Shown: positions 49,032 to 60,583 of the stretch, in pieces
How positions within the stretch are numbered: position 1 is the first letter of the stretch
Layout of the letters: the number at the start of each line of letters is the position of its first letter
Assembly: GCA_963281155.1 (NCBI GenBank)
Contig: CAUJLY010000001.1
Location: 2,728,001 to 2,792,000 of the forward strand
Direction of reading: 5' to 3'
DNA from: Rhabditophanes sp. KR3021
Taxonomy: Eukaryota > Nematoda > Chromadorea > Rhabditida > Alloionematidae
Length of the DNA: 64,000 nucleotides
Notes under the pieces: generated by a model
Told to the model about the DNA's origin: nothing
What the model saw: the letters and a program-made list of their open reading frames with translations, nothing else
Databases searched by the model: none
Made by a program: the position numbers and the translations under genes

Positions 49032-49669
49032 TTATCTGTGAAAACGATGTGCGGTTGCTTTTCTCAAATTTTGAAACAACGATGGTTTTGAGCAGCTAGT
49101 GTTTTGAGTTCTTGTATTTACAACGGGTTTGTTTTCATTTCTAATTTTGTTGGAAATCATTCTAACTATTTTCACTTCTTTCACGTTTTTATCTTTGAGC
49201 ATCTTCCTTTCCAAAATCCTTTCTGCAATCATATCAGCATCTTTAATTTCTTTTTTAAGAGATCTTCCGTAAGTCTTTCTATATTTTTCACCTTCAGTGT
49301 GGATATTGAAAGAAAATCTTTTCTTGCAGATTTCTTGCCAAAAGTAGTCCAGTTTATCGTATTGCCCTTTGTTTTCTTTTTCAATTCTTATTAAGTCTTC
49401 TGGAAAAGCCTTGATCAAAACTTTGAGGTCGTAGCTTGACATATGGCTGATATCGTGAATATCTAAAAAATGAATACAAACTTAAATTTATCTTAAAACC
49501 TACCATTAACACCTAATTCTTTATCTTTTTTAACTTTAGCAAGAGTCGTCTCGCGAGCAGGAGCAGCATAAATTTTGTTGGAGGTCTTTGCTCTGGTGAT
49601 TGTAACATCCTCAGCGGTTGATCTAACATGAGACATTTTAGAAGCTTTGGAGTTTGTGAAAGCGGACAT
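49032..49669 (-). CDS. Elongin-A-like protein
   Basis: Exon 1 (49669-49504) and exon 2 (49462-49032), joined across a 41 bp phase-1 intron, encode about 198 residues. Exon 1 is a basic, Ser/Thr-rich N-terminus. Exon 2 holds an Elongin-A-type BC-box/F-box-like domain, 'DLKVLIKAFPEDLIRIEKEN' then 'YFWQEICKKRFSFN' then 'YRKTYGRSLKKEIKDADMIA', which follows the family order (P-x-x-L...L-x-x-I-E...L-W-x-x-x-C-x-x-x-F). The tail is basic. In other animals Elongin A pairs with Elongins B/C to stimulate RNA polymerase II elongation and to act in a Cul2/5-type ubiquitin ligase. This protein is short (human Elongin A is about 770 residues), like nematode and yeast forms. Both frames are intact. Confidence 0.7.
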
Positions 49670-50260
49670 ATTTTGGGTTTAACAGAAGCTTAGAATGAAC
49701 ATAACAAATTATTTATTTCTTATATACGCACGATAATCTATTTATGGAGATGCTGCAAATACCAATACAATATGTTTTATCAAATGTTAATAATGTTGCA
49801 TTCAAGATTAGCTTAAGTTAGATTATAAGTGCTGATTTGTTGCCTATGTAAAATAAATGGGATTGCGTGACCTAATCTTTGATGTTTTAACAGTAATTTT
49901 ATACTTCATACAAACAACTACAAAACAAGTAATGTTCAATTTAAACAGTATTACCAAAATATTTAAAGTCTTTGTCTACTTTGTCACTACAAAAAGGTGT
50001 TTTCAATTCTTTAAACTATATTTTGTATTACTACAATAATAAATAAGATTTTTCTATCAACAATCATTTCAGTTTCTTGACAATTTGAGAAATACTAATT
50101 TAAATTACTAATAATAATTTTTGTTGAACAGATAGTTGCATTCATGTTTATTAAATTACAATAAAGACATAAATACAGAATATAACATAAAACGAAATAC
50201 TTATTGTATAATTTGATTTATGAAATTGATATTGTAGATTTTTTGAATTTTAAATCATTC
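49670..50260. other. AT-rich intergenic region
   Basis: Promoter flank of the Elongin-A-like gene. The 60-codon ORF at 49857 is unsupported. Confidence 0.4.
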
Positions 50261-50527
50261 ATGGCGAACCAATTTTTTATATTAATTATGAAAGTTCTAT
50301 TTTATGAATATGATTTATTAGATGATAATCTTTATTTTTTTCAAATATTTTGTGCTGAGGACTGCAAGCATCGAATTTATTTAAAACAAATGTTAGATTT
50401 GATTATTACCTTTTCATTAGATAGGCTATTTGAAAACAAGCAAAGAATTCATTTATTTATTCATGAGAGTAATTTGTGTAATATTAAAACTATATTAAAA
50501 GAGTTTGACAAAAAAGAAGCACAATAG
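50261..50527 (+). CDS. Hypothetical small protein (possible 3' exon or relic)
   Basis: From the first ATG at 50261 an 88-codon frame reads 'MANQFFILIMKVLFYEYDLL' and 'AEDCKHRIYLKQMLDLI', ending 'LKEFDKKEAQ'. The frame is open upstream to 50204 and is preceded by a plausible acceptor (ttgtag, about 50238), so it might be the last exon of a gene. No upstream exon was found. The alternating hydrophobic/charged pattern recalls the C-terminal parts of nematode F-box-associated proteins, but this is only an impression. Confidence 0.25.
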   Translation: MANQFFILIMKVLFYEYDLLDDNLYFFQIFCAEDCKHRIYLKQMLDLIITFSLDRLFENKQRIHLFIHESNLCNIKTILKEFDKKEAQ

Positions 50528-50928
50528 AGTTTCTTTTTAGAATAAGTTACACCATTTAGTGAGATGTGAAAGCGGACTAATGCCATCATTATCAACTATG
50601 ACCAGAGAACATAGTATTCATTCGAAAATTACTTCTTGATAGACGATACAATTATAATGGGAAGATGTGGGGTGAATAAGCATTGGAGCCGAGTGCTTAC
50701 TTGTGACACCACTTGCACTCCTGAAATGTAAGGTGACAGTGCTATTTTACTCTATTTCAAGCATACGAGATGATCTTGTTAATTTCCTCAAAACAACAGA
50801 GAAGTATTTTCTATTGACACTAAATAAGTAAAAACGACGACAAACAAAAATTTAGACGATATAAAAATGTATAGAGTGTTGATTATAAATAAACATTTTG
50901 TGTCTCTGTTCACTATGTCACCCAAAAC

Positions 50929-51478
50929 TAAGAAGAGATAGACGCAGCCCTAAATAAACTACAAACACGGGATCCTTTAAATTCTTCAGAAGGAGGTTTA
51001 GCCCCACAGATAAAGAAAAAAGGTTTAACAAGATCATCTATTTCAATTGGTGATACTATTGAAACAAACCAAACCGACATTAACAACTATGATTTGCAAC
51101 TACTTTGTGGCTTTTGGTTTGATTCTTTTTGGAATAAGAACTTTATTATGACAACATTTTGGGGTCCTCTTATTAAATCCCCAATAATTAGAGGCTTACT
51201 TTGTATTATGGTTTCTTTATACCCATATTATCTTCCTAAAAAAGAAGACATTTGCAATAGTATTGTGATTTTCAGATCTACAATACTTGTCTGAGCTAGC
51301 AATTGCTGAGATTGTCAGTCAAGGATCAAATAAGGATTATGTTGAATTTCTTACGACTATGATATCAATATGTGCATCCTTCAACTATTTAGCTGCTAGC
51401 TTCAATTTCATTGACTTTGGAAGACTTGTACATGCTAGATCTTTGGAATTGCTTTTACAGAGAGAACACAAAAGTTAA
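50929..51478 (+). pseudogene. Unidentified broken gene
   Basis: Coding-like composition extends from 'MSPKTKK' through a second frame ('LNKLQTRDPLNSSEGGLAPQ', 'LTRSSISIGDTIE', 'IIRGLLCIMVSLYPYYLP') to a third ('LSELAIAEIVSQGSNKDYVE', '...LLLQREHKS'), which ends at 51476-51478. Two frame changes, near 50938 and 51280, have no intron of usable size. The family is not recognised. Confidence 0.35.
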
Positions 51479-51876
51479 TTTAATATTAATAACTATTATA
51501 ATCTTGCTATGTTAATTATTTAAGCACCTGATAAATGTATCTGTATGCTATGATTAAATAAAAAATGTAACATATTAACCGCAAATACTATTTATGAATT
51601 TGAAATGGAGAACCTTATTTATAATAGTCAAATACAAAAACAAATAAAATGTATAAATTTAAATAACTCATTCTTTTTGAAGACTATTTATAATAATTTG
51701 TTTATTAAAGTTGGTCGATTTTATCAGAGGTTTACATAATGAGGTGATATTTGCTAGTACTCCATCTTTACGACATATGAACTAATATTTTCTCGCTAGG
51801 ATCTTTAGACAACCGTTCATCGATTGTTTTATTCAGTCTTTTAACTAAAGTTAATTACTATATTTTACCGATTTTA
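51479..51876. other. AT-rich intergenic region
   Basis: No signal; promoter flank of the F-box-like gene. Confidence 0.45.
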
Positions 51877-53589
51877 ATGCTAACTATGCTAACTGTAGTT
51901 AATAAACCTCTTAATTTGGCCCTGAGCCAACAACATATTATGAAAGATTGTGTCTCAGACTTATCTACCATGGCTACTTTATCTAAAACATGTGTCAAGT
52001 TCTATAATTCTAACGCTAATGTGCAAATTTATAAACGAGAAAGAACTATTCCCTATATTCACAAACAAGGACCACACACCTCCATATATTTTAATAGTGA
52101 TAGAATGAATGGTACTTTTTATAATATTTCTTTTACCGATCAAAAGGAATTGAGAAATATCATCAATCATTTTCCGCCGGAATGCTTTGATCAAATTTAT
52201 GTGTTTGAATTTGAAGTTTTATGCAAGAATTACGATGACAAGAAAGTTGAGATTAATAGATTATATTTCAATGATTTGATGAAAAAGTTTTTTGAAAAAG
52301 CTTTTAATCTCAAAAAAATAATATTATTCTGCGAGACTCGTCGTTTATCTACAGAAACTTTTACTTTCAATATTGCTTCAATCATCAGCTCACTAGCATC
52401 TAAAAGTGTCAATCAAATTGAAATCCAATGTAACAATCTATTAATGATTCAAAATACATTTCTTAGTGCCAAATCGGAGGAAGAGAAAATTAAGCAAAAT
52501 TTTCCAAAATTAGAACATATTATTTTACACATAAAAGAAGGTAGATTTAAAGAAAATGAACGAGTTGAATTCGACAATCTGCTTAATACAATTCAAAGAT
52601 CAGATTTTCACTTATTTGAACTAAATTTAATTTCATTCAGTACCCAGTTTTTTGAGATGACACAAACCTTTGGTGAAGTATTTAAAAATATGAAAAAAGA
52701 AATGTTGTATAAAACTATAGTTTATCCAGACAAAAGGAACTTGAATGCATATGATTCTCCTTTATATGAAGAAAATGCTATAGCAAAAGACATTAAATTA
52801 AGACTTGGATATTTCATTAATTATTTGGGAGAAACAGAATCAAACACATTTTCTAGGTATATACAAAAATTACATCTCGTTTATGGACCAGGAGATATAA
52901 GAAATTTAGTGATAAGACCTAATATGTTTGCAAATCTAAATTATTTGACTAGCTTAAAACATTTTTCTATCAAATTTTTTATGGAAGAAGTTGCAGATCC
53001 ACATATTCGCTCAACTGAGTGCATTCACTCATTACCCAAAGACACATTAATTACGTTGCAAATTAATGCCCCTTTAAATGACTTAGAAAGTAATCCGTTA
53101 TACAATTTGTATCCACATCTGAAGGAGTTAAAGTTAAATTATTCGAGTACAGTTGAAAGACTAAACATATTGGATAATGCTTATTTTGCAAAGTTTCAAA
53201 ATCTGGTTATTCTTCATTTGACATGCATTATGAAAAGAGAATTTACATTCCCAAATAGTCTTCGACTTCTTATTTTAGAATGCCATTCTCAAGAGGGTAA
53301 GCATGAAAAACTTGAAATAACTGGAGAACTCCGGTTTAAACTTGATGTAAACAAAATGGAGAAAGAAGAAAGGATATATCAGTGTAATGCCTTTTTTGAT
53401 GATACAATTTGCAATTGCCACAAACCCAAAAGGAATTTGCAAAATTTGGTAATTAAGCGTGATTTTTGGACGAACATTATTAGTCATGTTCATTTTGATC
53501 AGATTCAAAGTTGGGATACTTACACGAAGTTGATTCAAAGAAAGACACAGGAATTTAATTCATATGAAATTGGTGATGAAGAAGATTAA
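51877..53589 (+). CDS. F-box/LRR-like protein, intronless, 570 residues
   Basis: A single long ORF begins at ATG 51877. Residues about 20-50 ('HIMKDCVSDLSTMATLSKTC' then 'VKFYN') resemble the second half of an F-box: helix, S/T-rich turn and V-x-K-x-x-Y-N. The rest shows irregular leucine-rich periodicity ('LKELKLNYSSTVERLNILDN', 'FQNLVILHLTCIMKREFTFP', 'LRLLILECHSQ'), as in the substrate-binding part of nematode F-box/LRR proteins. Near the C-terminus is a Cys/His patch 'DDTICNCHKP'. No signal peptide or membrane segment. Expected role: Skp1-Cullin ubiquitin-ligase adaptor for an unknown substrate (family-level inference). Such genes expand rapidly in nematodes. The frame is intact; no introns are seen. 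Confidence 0.6.
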   Translation: MLTMLTVVNKPLNLALSQQHIMKDCVSDLSTMATLSKTCVKFYNSNANVQIYKRERTIPYIHKQGPHTSIYFNSDRMNGTFYNISFTDQKELRNIINHFPPECFDQIYVFEFEVLCKNYDDKKVEINRLYFNDLMKKFFEKAFNLKKIILFCETRRLSTETFTFNIASIISSLASKSVNQIEIQCNNLLMIQNTFLSAKSEEEKIKQNFPKLEHIILHIKEGRFKENERVEFDNLLNTIQRSDFHLFELNLISFSTQFFEMTQTFGEVFKNMKKEMLYKTIVYPDKRNLNAYDSPLYEENAIAKDIKLRLGYFINYLGETESNTFSRYIQKLHLVYGPGDIRNLVIRPNMFANLNYLTSLKHFSIKFFMEEVADPHIRSTECIHSLPKDTLITLQINAPLNDLESNPLYNLYPHLKELKLNYSSTVERLNILDNAYFAKFQNLVILHLTCIMKREFTFPNSLRLLILECHSQEGKHEKLEITGELRFKLDVNKMEKEERIYQCNAFFDDTICNCHKPKRNLQNLVIKRDFWTNIISHVHFDQIQSWDTYTKLIQRKTQEFNSYEIGDEED

Positions 53590-54070
53590 ACAATTTTTGA
53601 CAACATACATAATTTTGCAATAATATTTTAAGTTTAATATAAACTATTTTCCTTTTCATGTATTGTTTTTGACCCATTACTTAAAGTTTTGCAAATAATC
53701 ACGTTATCTTTGATATCAATCAGACACTCAATGGAATATATAAATTATTTAGTTTGTTGTTAGTTTTTTATTAATATTCTTTTAAATTGTAATTTTGTAT
53801 AAGTATGCTTGTAATTTTTCGATGTTGAAAGAAATAGGTGCTATATTCTGATTGTAATATTTTCAGTAATAAATATGATTTAATTTCAATGTGATGTTTA
53901 TAATAACACTTTATAAGGTCACCGATACATTTGCTAGTATTTACTTTGACCAAACAGGAATTAGGAAATGTACTCTAATCACGTTGAAAAATAGTTATTA
54001 TTTGGAATTGCTAACGATATCATTTTTTATTAATTAAAACAAGATAAATTGATGCAAAAAACTAAATGAT
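53590..54070. other. AT-rich intergenic region
   Basis: 3' flanks of two convergent genes; no further signal. Confidence 0.5.
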
Positions 54071-54991
54071 TTACCAAAATGCTTTGACCATTCGAAAATG
54101 CCGATCACTTTCATTTACGGCTTCTTCAATTACTCTCGTGTTAGGAGAAGTTGAATTATATACCGAAATTCTTCTTTCCACAAATCTATACAGTTTAACA
54201 TAAGGTGAACCATCTAAATAAAATTTTAACAAAGCATAACACAATATGTAATTTTTAATTAACCCCATTAAAAGCCGTATTGGTTGGAAAAAACTCTGGT
54301 CAATCCAAATCTCCGCAATTATTACAAAGATTGAGGTTAAAGATTGAGTCCAAAAAATTGCTCTGATTAAATGCAATGTTCTTTTAATTAATTCAACAGA
54401 CTCCTGTATTGTATACTGCTCACTTAAGGTTTTGGCAATTCTTTTTTCGAATTTTGCTAAAGAAATACTTTTTATTCGTAGCAATTGATAAAGGAAGGGA
54501 AACGGGACGTCACAAACTGATAATAATATACGATATGTGAGCATTGGCACGTTTGAAGTATTTTGTAATTGAGCAATGACTAATGACAAAATAGATAATA
54601 ACAAAGAAAATAAAATAATTATGTAAATGAAGTTACATGTTTCATATGTCTGGCGATAAATCATTGCAACAAGTCTTTCCAAAATAATCAAAGCTAATGA
54701 AAACCTTATTAAATTATCAACAGTTGAGCGTCCTAATTCAAATGTCGCAACAAAACTGAATACCAACGGTCTATCTTCTATTGCTGTGAATTTGTAGATT
54801 ATCAATATTACATTGATACATTGGCGCATTAAGACTCTACCTGCCATTACAGTTATGCTGTAAAATATTACATACCTAAAGTGGATATGCCATCTTGTAG
54901 TTCTTACCAGTAGTTTGATAATTAGGCAATAAATGGGGAAATAAATTGCCCCTATGCAAAAAGAGCTTATTAGAATTAGTAGTGTTGACAT
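54071..54991 (-). CDS. Serpentine chemoreceptor, Sra-superfamily (Sre-like), intronless
   Basis: One 306-codon frame from ATG 54991 with seven hydrophobic helices. Hallmarks are 'LALIILERLVAMIYRQTYE' at the end of helix 3 (the Sre-type E-R motif), 'TLSEQYTIQESVELIKRT' before helix 6 and the tail 'NESDRHFRMVKAFW'. The frame is intact. It shares the K/Q-Y-Q/T-x-x-E-x and Y/H-F-x-x-x-x-x-x-W motifs with the receptors at 5092 and 13424 but has no introns and is divergent, so it is a distant relative rather than a recent duplicate. Expected role: chemosensory GPCR. Confidence 0.8.
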   Translation of the reverse strand: MSTLLILISSFCIGAIYFPIYCLIIKLLVRTTRWHIHFRYVIFYSITVMAGRVLMRQCINVILIIYKFTAIEDRPLVFSFVATFELGRSTVDNLIRFSLALIILERLVAMIYRQTYETCNFIYIIILFSLLLSILSLVIAQLQNTSNVPMLTYRILLSVCDVPFPFLYQLLRIKSISLAKFEKRIAKTLSEQYTIQESVELIKRTLHLIRAIFWTQSLTSIFVIIAEIWIDQSFFQPIRLLMGLIKNYILCYALLKFYLDGSPYVKLYRFVERRISVYNSTSPNTRVIEEAVNESDRHFRMVKAFW

Positions 54992-56531
54992 AAAATAATG
55001 TAATTTCTTAGAACCTTGATTCTTTCAAAATTCCCACTATAATATCATTTTTAAATGTACAAATATAATGTCTTTATTTAGTTTTATCATGTAAAATGAA
55101 TTTAGCATTGATAGTAATTATCCATTTGAAATTAAACGAAATATAGATAATCATCATAGGAAATGAAATGTCTACCAATATAAAAATAATTGTTTCGAAA
55201 AGACTAGACAAATAATGGCTATATTTAAAAAAGAAGACCTACCTAATGAAGATCAAATTTTATATCCATAAGTATTTAGACAAATCTCATATAGACAAAT
55301 TTACAAACTGAAGCATTAAAGAACCATAAAAACTTTAATTTGTTATATCATAATTAAGGTATTTTTCTACATGATAACTAAGCAATGTTTATTCATCTAT
55401 AAATTTTATTATTGTTACTGTCTGATTGAATTAAATAATAAAAACAATATATATGATGCTTGACTACGATTATTTGTGATGAATATATCTACCAACCTGA
55501 CCCAAAAAAGTGTTGGGTCTGACCATAACCCAGCTGGTAAGTTTAGCAATAGTTAACCTGATTTATTTATTAGTACCAGTGGTACCAAATATAGAGTAAC
55601 ATTTAAATAACGCCATACAGTTCTCAAAAGACTTCAATTCAAAGCGTTGCTGTTGGGCGTATTTAAAAGCGTCCTTTGATTAATTTCAGCAACTCTTAGG
55701 CATATCTTTTTTATAACTATATTTTTTCATCTTATTTTAAGTTGTATTTTAAAAAAACATTATATTAAATAATATAAATTCCAATCAAAACTCCTTATTT
55801 ATATTTAATTTAAAAATAAATTCATATAAAATATGTTTTGTTAACATTTAATTAAAGCTGTTCCTTCATGTGGTTCTTAATATCAAACATTAAAGTATTT
55901 TTAATTTTAGAATAAATATTTTGGCGTTCATTGTTACTTATCATCTTCCTGGCCGCATCTGTTTATTAGCTATTTTTATTATGACTTCATGCATATTTCC
56001 TGCATTATTCGAATTTATTAACAAACATGTTTTTTACAATAAATATGATATTAAATAAAGAACAATAAGCTTATAAATCATTTTTGCTTAGAACTTCCTG
56101 TACTCATTGTAAACTATTTTTCTATAAAGCAATAGAAAACGCCCTCAAATTAATTTTCAAACCATAATACTATGAAAGAATCATTTTTTCAAAAGAACGT
56201 TTTATTTTTGATATGGCGGTTCTACGAATATATGGTTCATATCAAAACAAAAATCTTGAGCTTGAATATAATACAATTAGTTTTTCTGTTGAATTAAAAT
56301 ATTTGACCTTATCAATCTTTAACAATATGATTAAAGACATATTATTCTAGACTTGATTCCTAAATAACAAGTATTGTGTTAAACGTATAAATATGTTTCT
56401 AATTTTACAAAAGTATATCAGAGCAAAATTTAGAATCATAAAGGATTCTTTAGACATAATAAATTGTTTTACAATAAATTATTCTTCCCAAAATTGTATA
56501 ACAATATAAATTCTACTTATTACAAATATAA
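54992..56531. other. AT-rich intergenic region
   Basis: About 1.5 kb with no coding or RNA signal. A slightly less AT-rich patch near 55490-55560 contains no recognisable structure. Confidence 0.45.
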
Positions 56532-57534
56532 TCAAGTACTTCTGGTATTCAAATGTGGGGCATTTTTCTTATTAAAAAATATATTTTTGACATAAGTATA
56601 TCTCTGCTTCATAATTATTCTTGATTTTGAAAATAATGCCAAAAACAAAATTGAATTTGTAGCTGGTAAAAGCGAAGTTAGTATAATTATCCATCTTCCT
56701 AATAAATTTGAAGGTTTACCCAAAAATATGGTTATTAAATAATATCCTAAAAGTTGATTCTATGAATAAAATGATATATTCGAGTTTACCTGTTGGTATG
56801 AATTGTAGAAATACAGGAGCTAAAGCTTGGGCAAACAAAATATTCAAGAAATCGTGATTTAACCTTCTTGTTGCTTTACTCATTGTTGTTTTATGCTTCT
56901 CCAAATAACGGCGATACATTATTAAAACAATAACTATGATGAAAAAACAAAAGCATAGTATAACGAATATTGGTCCAATGTATAAAAATATTCGAATATC
57001 CAAAAGTACTGAAACACTTTTGCTTTGAGGGTTTTCGGTGTACTCAGTTTGATTGTACAAAATATACATATCAATATTTTGATCAAGCCCGACGAAAGAC
57101 ATGTGTATCAAAGACCCTGATATTAGCCCTACTCCAATTACATACATAAAAATCAAATTCCTTAATTTTGTTTGTGTAATGACAGAGGAATATCTAACAA
57201 AAATAGTTATTGCAACTATAGCGAAGTTGGAATAATAAACTGTACAAAATATCCAAACACAAAAACAATACTGATTAAATGTTACTGGTATGTTGTCCAA
57301 ATAAGGAAATCGAAACGACAAATAATAATTATTAATTATTATGACTTCAATTTGACTTATTACATTTACAATGGAAAAGATAAGTTCCAATATAAATTGA
57401 CAAAAGGTTGAAATCATTGCCACATTGAGGATTCCATTCATTTTAAAATGATTATAAAGAGATATGGCAATTAAATTCGGTATTAAGCATAGAAAAAAGA
57501 TTATCAGATTCAAGGTAGTGTAGAAATCAAACAT
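56532..57534 (-). CDS. Serpentine chemoreceptor, Str/Srd-like (intact)
   Basis: Exon 1 57534-56790 and exon 2 56746-56532, with a 43 bp phase-1 intron directly after 'LQFIPTG', give about 319 residues. Seven hydrophobic helices, 'MSKATRRLNHDFLNILFAQA' before helix 6 and 'LLPATNSILFLALFSKSR' at helix 7 are visible. No lesion. It is the closest intact relative of the pseudogenes at 23808/25960 and 27321 (same intron position and many identical stretches such as 'FPYLDNIPVTFNQYCFCVW'), although it lies about 29 kb away and on the opposite strand. Expected role: chemosensory GPCR. Confidence 0.85.
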
Positions 57535-58644
57535 ATTTTAATTACAAAATATTTATTCAAGTAATAAAAATTATTGAGTTCTTCAAATATATAGTATTTA
57601 AAATGAGATATGCTCGAAGCCAATCTTCAATAGGTGTGAACGTTTTACAGATTAGTCATTCTGAAAAAAATTAATATTTCCTATAAAAACATTGTCTTAC
57701 AAATTAAAGGTCACCTATTAGCTTTGTTGATAAAAAGAACAAGAGTATTATATAATAAATTATGACAATAATCATTTTTATTTGAAGTTCATTCCCACTC
57801 CTCACTTCCTCTTTAACAATTTCAGTACAGTTGAATCAGAATTTCCGTAAATTAGTACCTTAGTCTGAAAGTTTTTTTTCGTTAAATATTTAAATGCCTC
57901 CCCTGCCTAGCAGAAAATAGATATTGAAGATCTGTTTGATGCTTTAGGTACGAAACTACAGTGGCTTTTAAACTGCAGCAACAGAATTTTTATAAAATTT
58001 ATATTACTCTGGGGCATAGAGTTAAAGGGTGAAAACCTTGACTTTCCCCAGGCTTGCTCCAGGAATGCGTCAGTGTTGTGATAAACATTTCTTGCATAAA
58101 CGTTCCAATCTAATTGCAGACTTTGGGCTGAGAAATTCTTTTTATTTATTATGGAAGAAGACTATATTTTCAATTCATAATCGCATATTATTTACTAGTT
58201 GCTTCATTTTGTCTGTGTTATTAGCACCTAAAACAATACAAAATAGTTCCTTAATTGATTTTTAAATAAGCGATCGTTGAATGTTTGTATTATTTCCTTA
58301 GAAGTATCTACAAGCTAAATTGGAAAAGCGTTCTCACACATTTACTTCTGCATCATACTTCATTTATATTTGGTCATCACACGTTTTATTGTACGACTGT
58401 TGCAAGTCATCATTATTTCGCGCACATTTTCATTCTATTACTTTCAGTTGTCACAATTTGCTTCTTCCTCAAACAACTATTAGTTATTACGTTTATTGAG
58501 AAGCTTATTAAGTGTATTCTTCTGGTCATAGTATTTACATTTTATTACGACAATATCACGCTTAATTTGTTACTAATCAAAAACTCTTTTTTATTTTTAA
58601 ACTAGACATCCCAATACTTATTTTGTGTATTTTCAGAAACGAAC
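57535..58644. other. Intergenic region
   Basis: Short ORFs at 58029-58265 and 58285-58605 lack family resemblance. A splice acceptor-like 'tattttcag' directly precedes the SAP-encoding segment at 58645, so an upstream exon may once have existed. None was found. Confidence 0.4.
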
Positions 58645-59390
58645 ATGCGTTTTTATAACTCGTCCGGTAGAGATCCTGTAATTGACTGTTTGCAACGCAT
58701 CATTGATGAAGATTTTCCAGTTAGTTGTCTTGAAGAAATTTTGAAATCTTTAGTCTGCAGTACAAGGGGATCGAGATCAGAGTTGGTTTCTAGACTTCAT
58801 TATTGTCTGACACAAGAAAGAACATCACGAATGGCTGTACGGTTGGCTGAAGAAATTGCAAGAGAGTTGCGCCTTGATTTATTTTTATATTTTCAATTAA
58901 ACATCTCAAGCTGCGGAATACTTCCGTCCGTAATTAAGTCCATTAATCCTGCTATGAATAAAATTGTTCACTTGAAAAGGAACAATATTTATGCAAGTGG
59001 ACTGAAATAGCAAATTTGGAAACGGTTCCTCTCGTTCTAAGACCATCATCAAATATTCAAATCAAGTTCAAAATTGGACCAGGCTACGTTGACAGAATTG
59101 CCTCCACAAGCGACAAATCTGATGTCTCAATCATCTTGCGTTGCTGTCCTATTATTGATGGTGAAATGCAGCCGCTTCAACGAGATGACTACCCACTTGA
59201 TCTAGAGATTGCACAAATGCATTGCCACGAGAATTCCCTAATACATGGTGTGGCAAAATAAGTCGTGTCTCCCTTCCAACTATTCTGGATGGTTACCTCT
59301 CAAAGGATATTATTAAAGACGCAGTCGATGCGAAGTTATCCATGGCCTTTCAATATATATGTATTTTAGAATTGCTGATACGTATCTATT
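58645..59390 (+). pseudogene. PIAS-like SUMO-ligase fragment (SAP + PINIT-like), broken
   Basis: From ATG 58645 the first frame encodes a SAP-like helix pair ('LEEILKSLVCSTRGSRSELV', 'SRLHYCL') and continues to a TAG at 59008. The PINIT-like part lies one frame over from about 59000 ('WTEIANLETVPLVLRPSSNI', 'VSIILRCCPIIDGEMQPLQR' then 'DDYPLDLEI', the D-x-Y-P-x-x-L signature), to a TAA at 59261. Further sense ('GKISRVSLPTILDGYLSKDI') lies in a third frame. At least two single missing bases are implied. The zinc-binding SP-RING, needed for SUMO ligation, is absent from the window. It is a truncated, decayed copy of a PIAS-type gene, higher in GC than its flanks. Confidence 0.55.
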
Positions 59391-60583
59391 TCTTATAAAT
59401 TCAAATGTACTATTATAACTTATGAAACTTAATTACTAATATAAACTATATAATTATAGTCTGTTCCATTTATGCCGGTCTTGTCTATCTTAAAGATCAT
59501 TAATAAACTTGTATTCACAACTTAATTCTTACTTGTAATTAATTTTAATCTTAAATTTATAAATACACTAAATGTGCATTTTTATGACGCTAGAAAATAT
59601 AACCTTTTTACTTCCAAATATAAAAATGTGATTTTTAAGTTTTTTTAATTAACAATATTGAAGTTCAAATGACACATCTTTAATGACATACCAATTAAGT
59701 CTAATATAAATAACACTCTTCAATTTTGTGTTTTCTAAAGTTATGGGTATGATTTGTTATTGTAATTAAAGACAATTTATAAATGTTACAATCTTTTATA
59801 CAAACAACTCCAACTTGATTGCTTGTAAAAATTGAAAAAACACCGTCAAAATAAATGTACGTAATTTTGATTATCTGGATTGAACTTTTTTAGAACAAAC
59901 ATCATTTATACTTACTAATTTTCTCTATTTGAGTCGAAGTAAGGAAAATATTTTGAAGACTTATTATGACTCAGTATGACTAAATGCTTTGATTAGGTTT
60001 ATTTATTAAAACAATATCTTTTATTTCAATCTTTGGTTGAATCAAATGTTTTGGCCCACGCATTATATAATGAAGCAACCCTTCATACAATGACTCTTCC
60101 GACATCCTGAAGAGAACCACTATTAAAGCAGGAGCGAGAGATTAATTAGCTCCCCAAAACATTATGAAATAATATCATTATTACTCCCCTCACACAATTA
60201 ACACCCCGTTATTTTATATATTTATCACCTAAATTATCCCACATATATTATAGGTGGCATATTAGTCTGATTCCAATTTGCCAATCAACTACATTATTTT
60301 AATCTTGCTCACATCTCTTTATTGCATTCCTTATACCCAATAAAAGGTTTTATCTAAACAGCATTTGACGTCTAAGGAGGGTATTCCGGTGACTATAGAG
60401 ATATATTTTACTCTATTATTAAAATTAAGAAACGTTCGATACTTAAAATTGTAAATAAGATGTTGTTGTTTTGTTAAAACAAGATGTATAATGTGCCAAA
60501 ATAAATCAGAATATTTATGACGTAAGAATATTTAAATGAATATAAAATAAATGAAGTCGTTTGCACAATTGTGAATATTACGA
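59391..60583. other. AT-rich intergenic region
   Basis: No ORF, RNA or repeat recognised. Confidence 0.5.
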
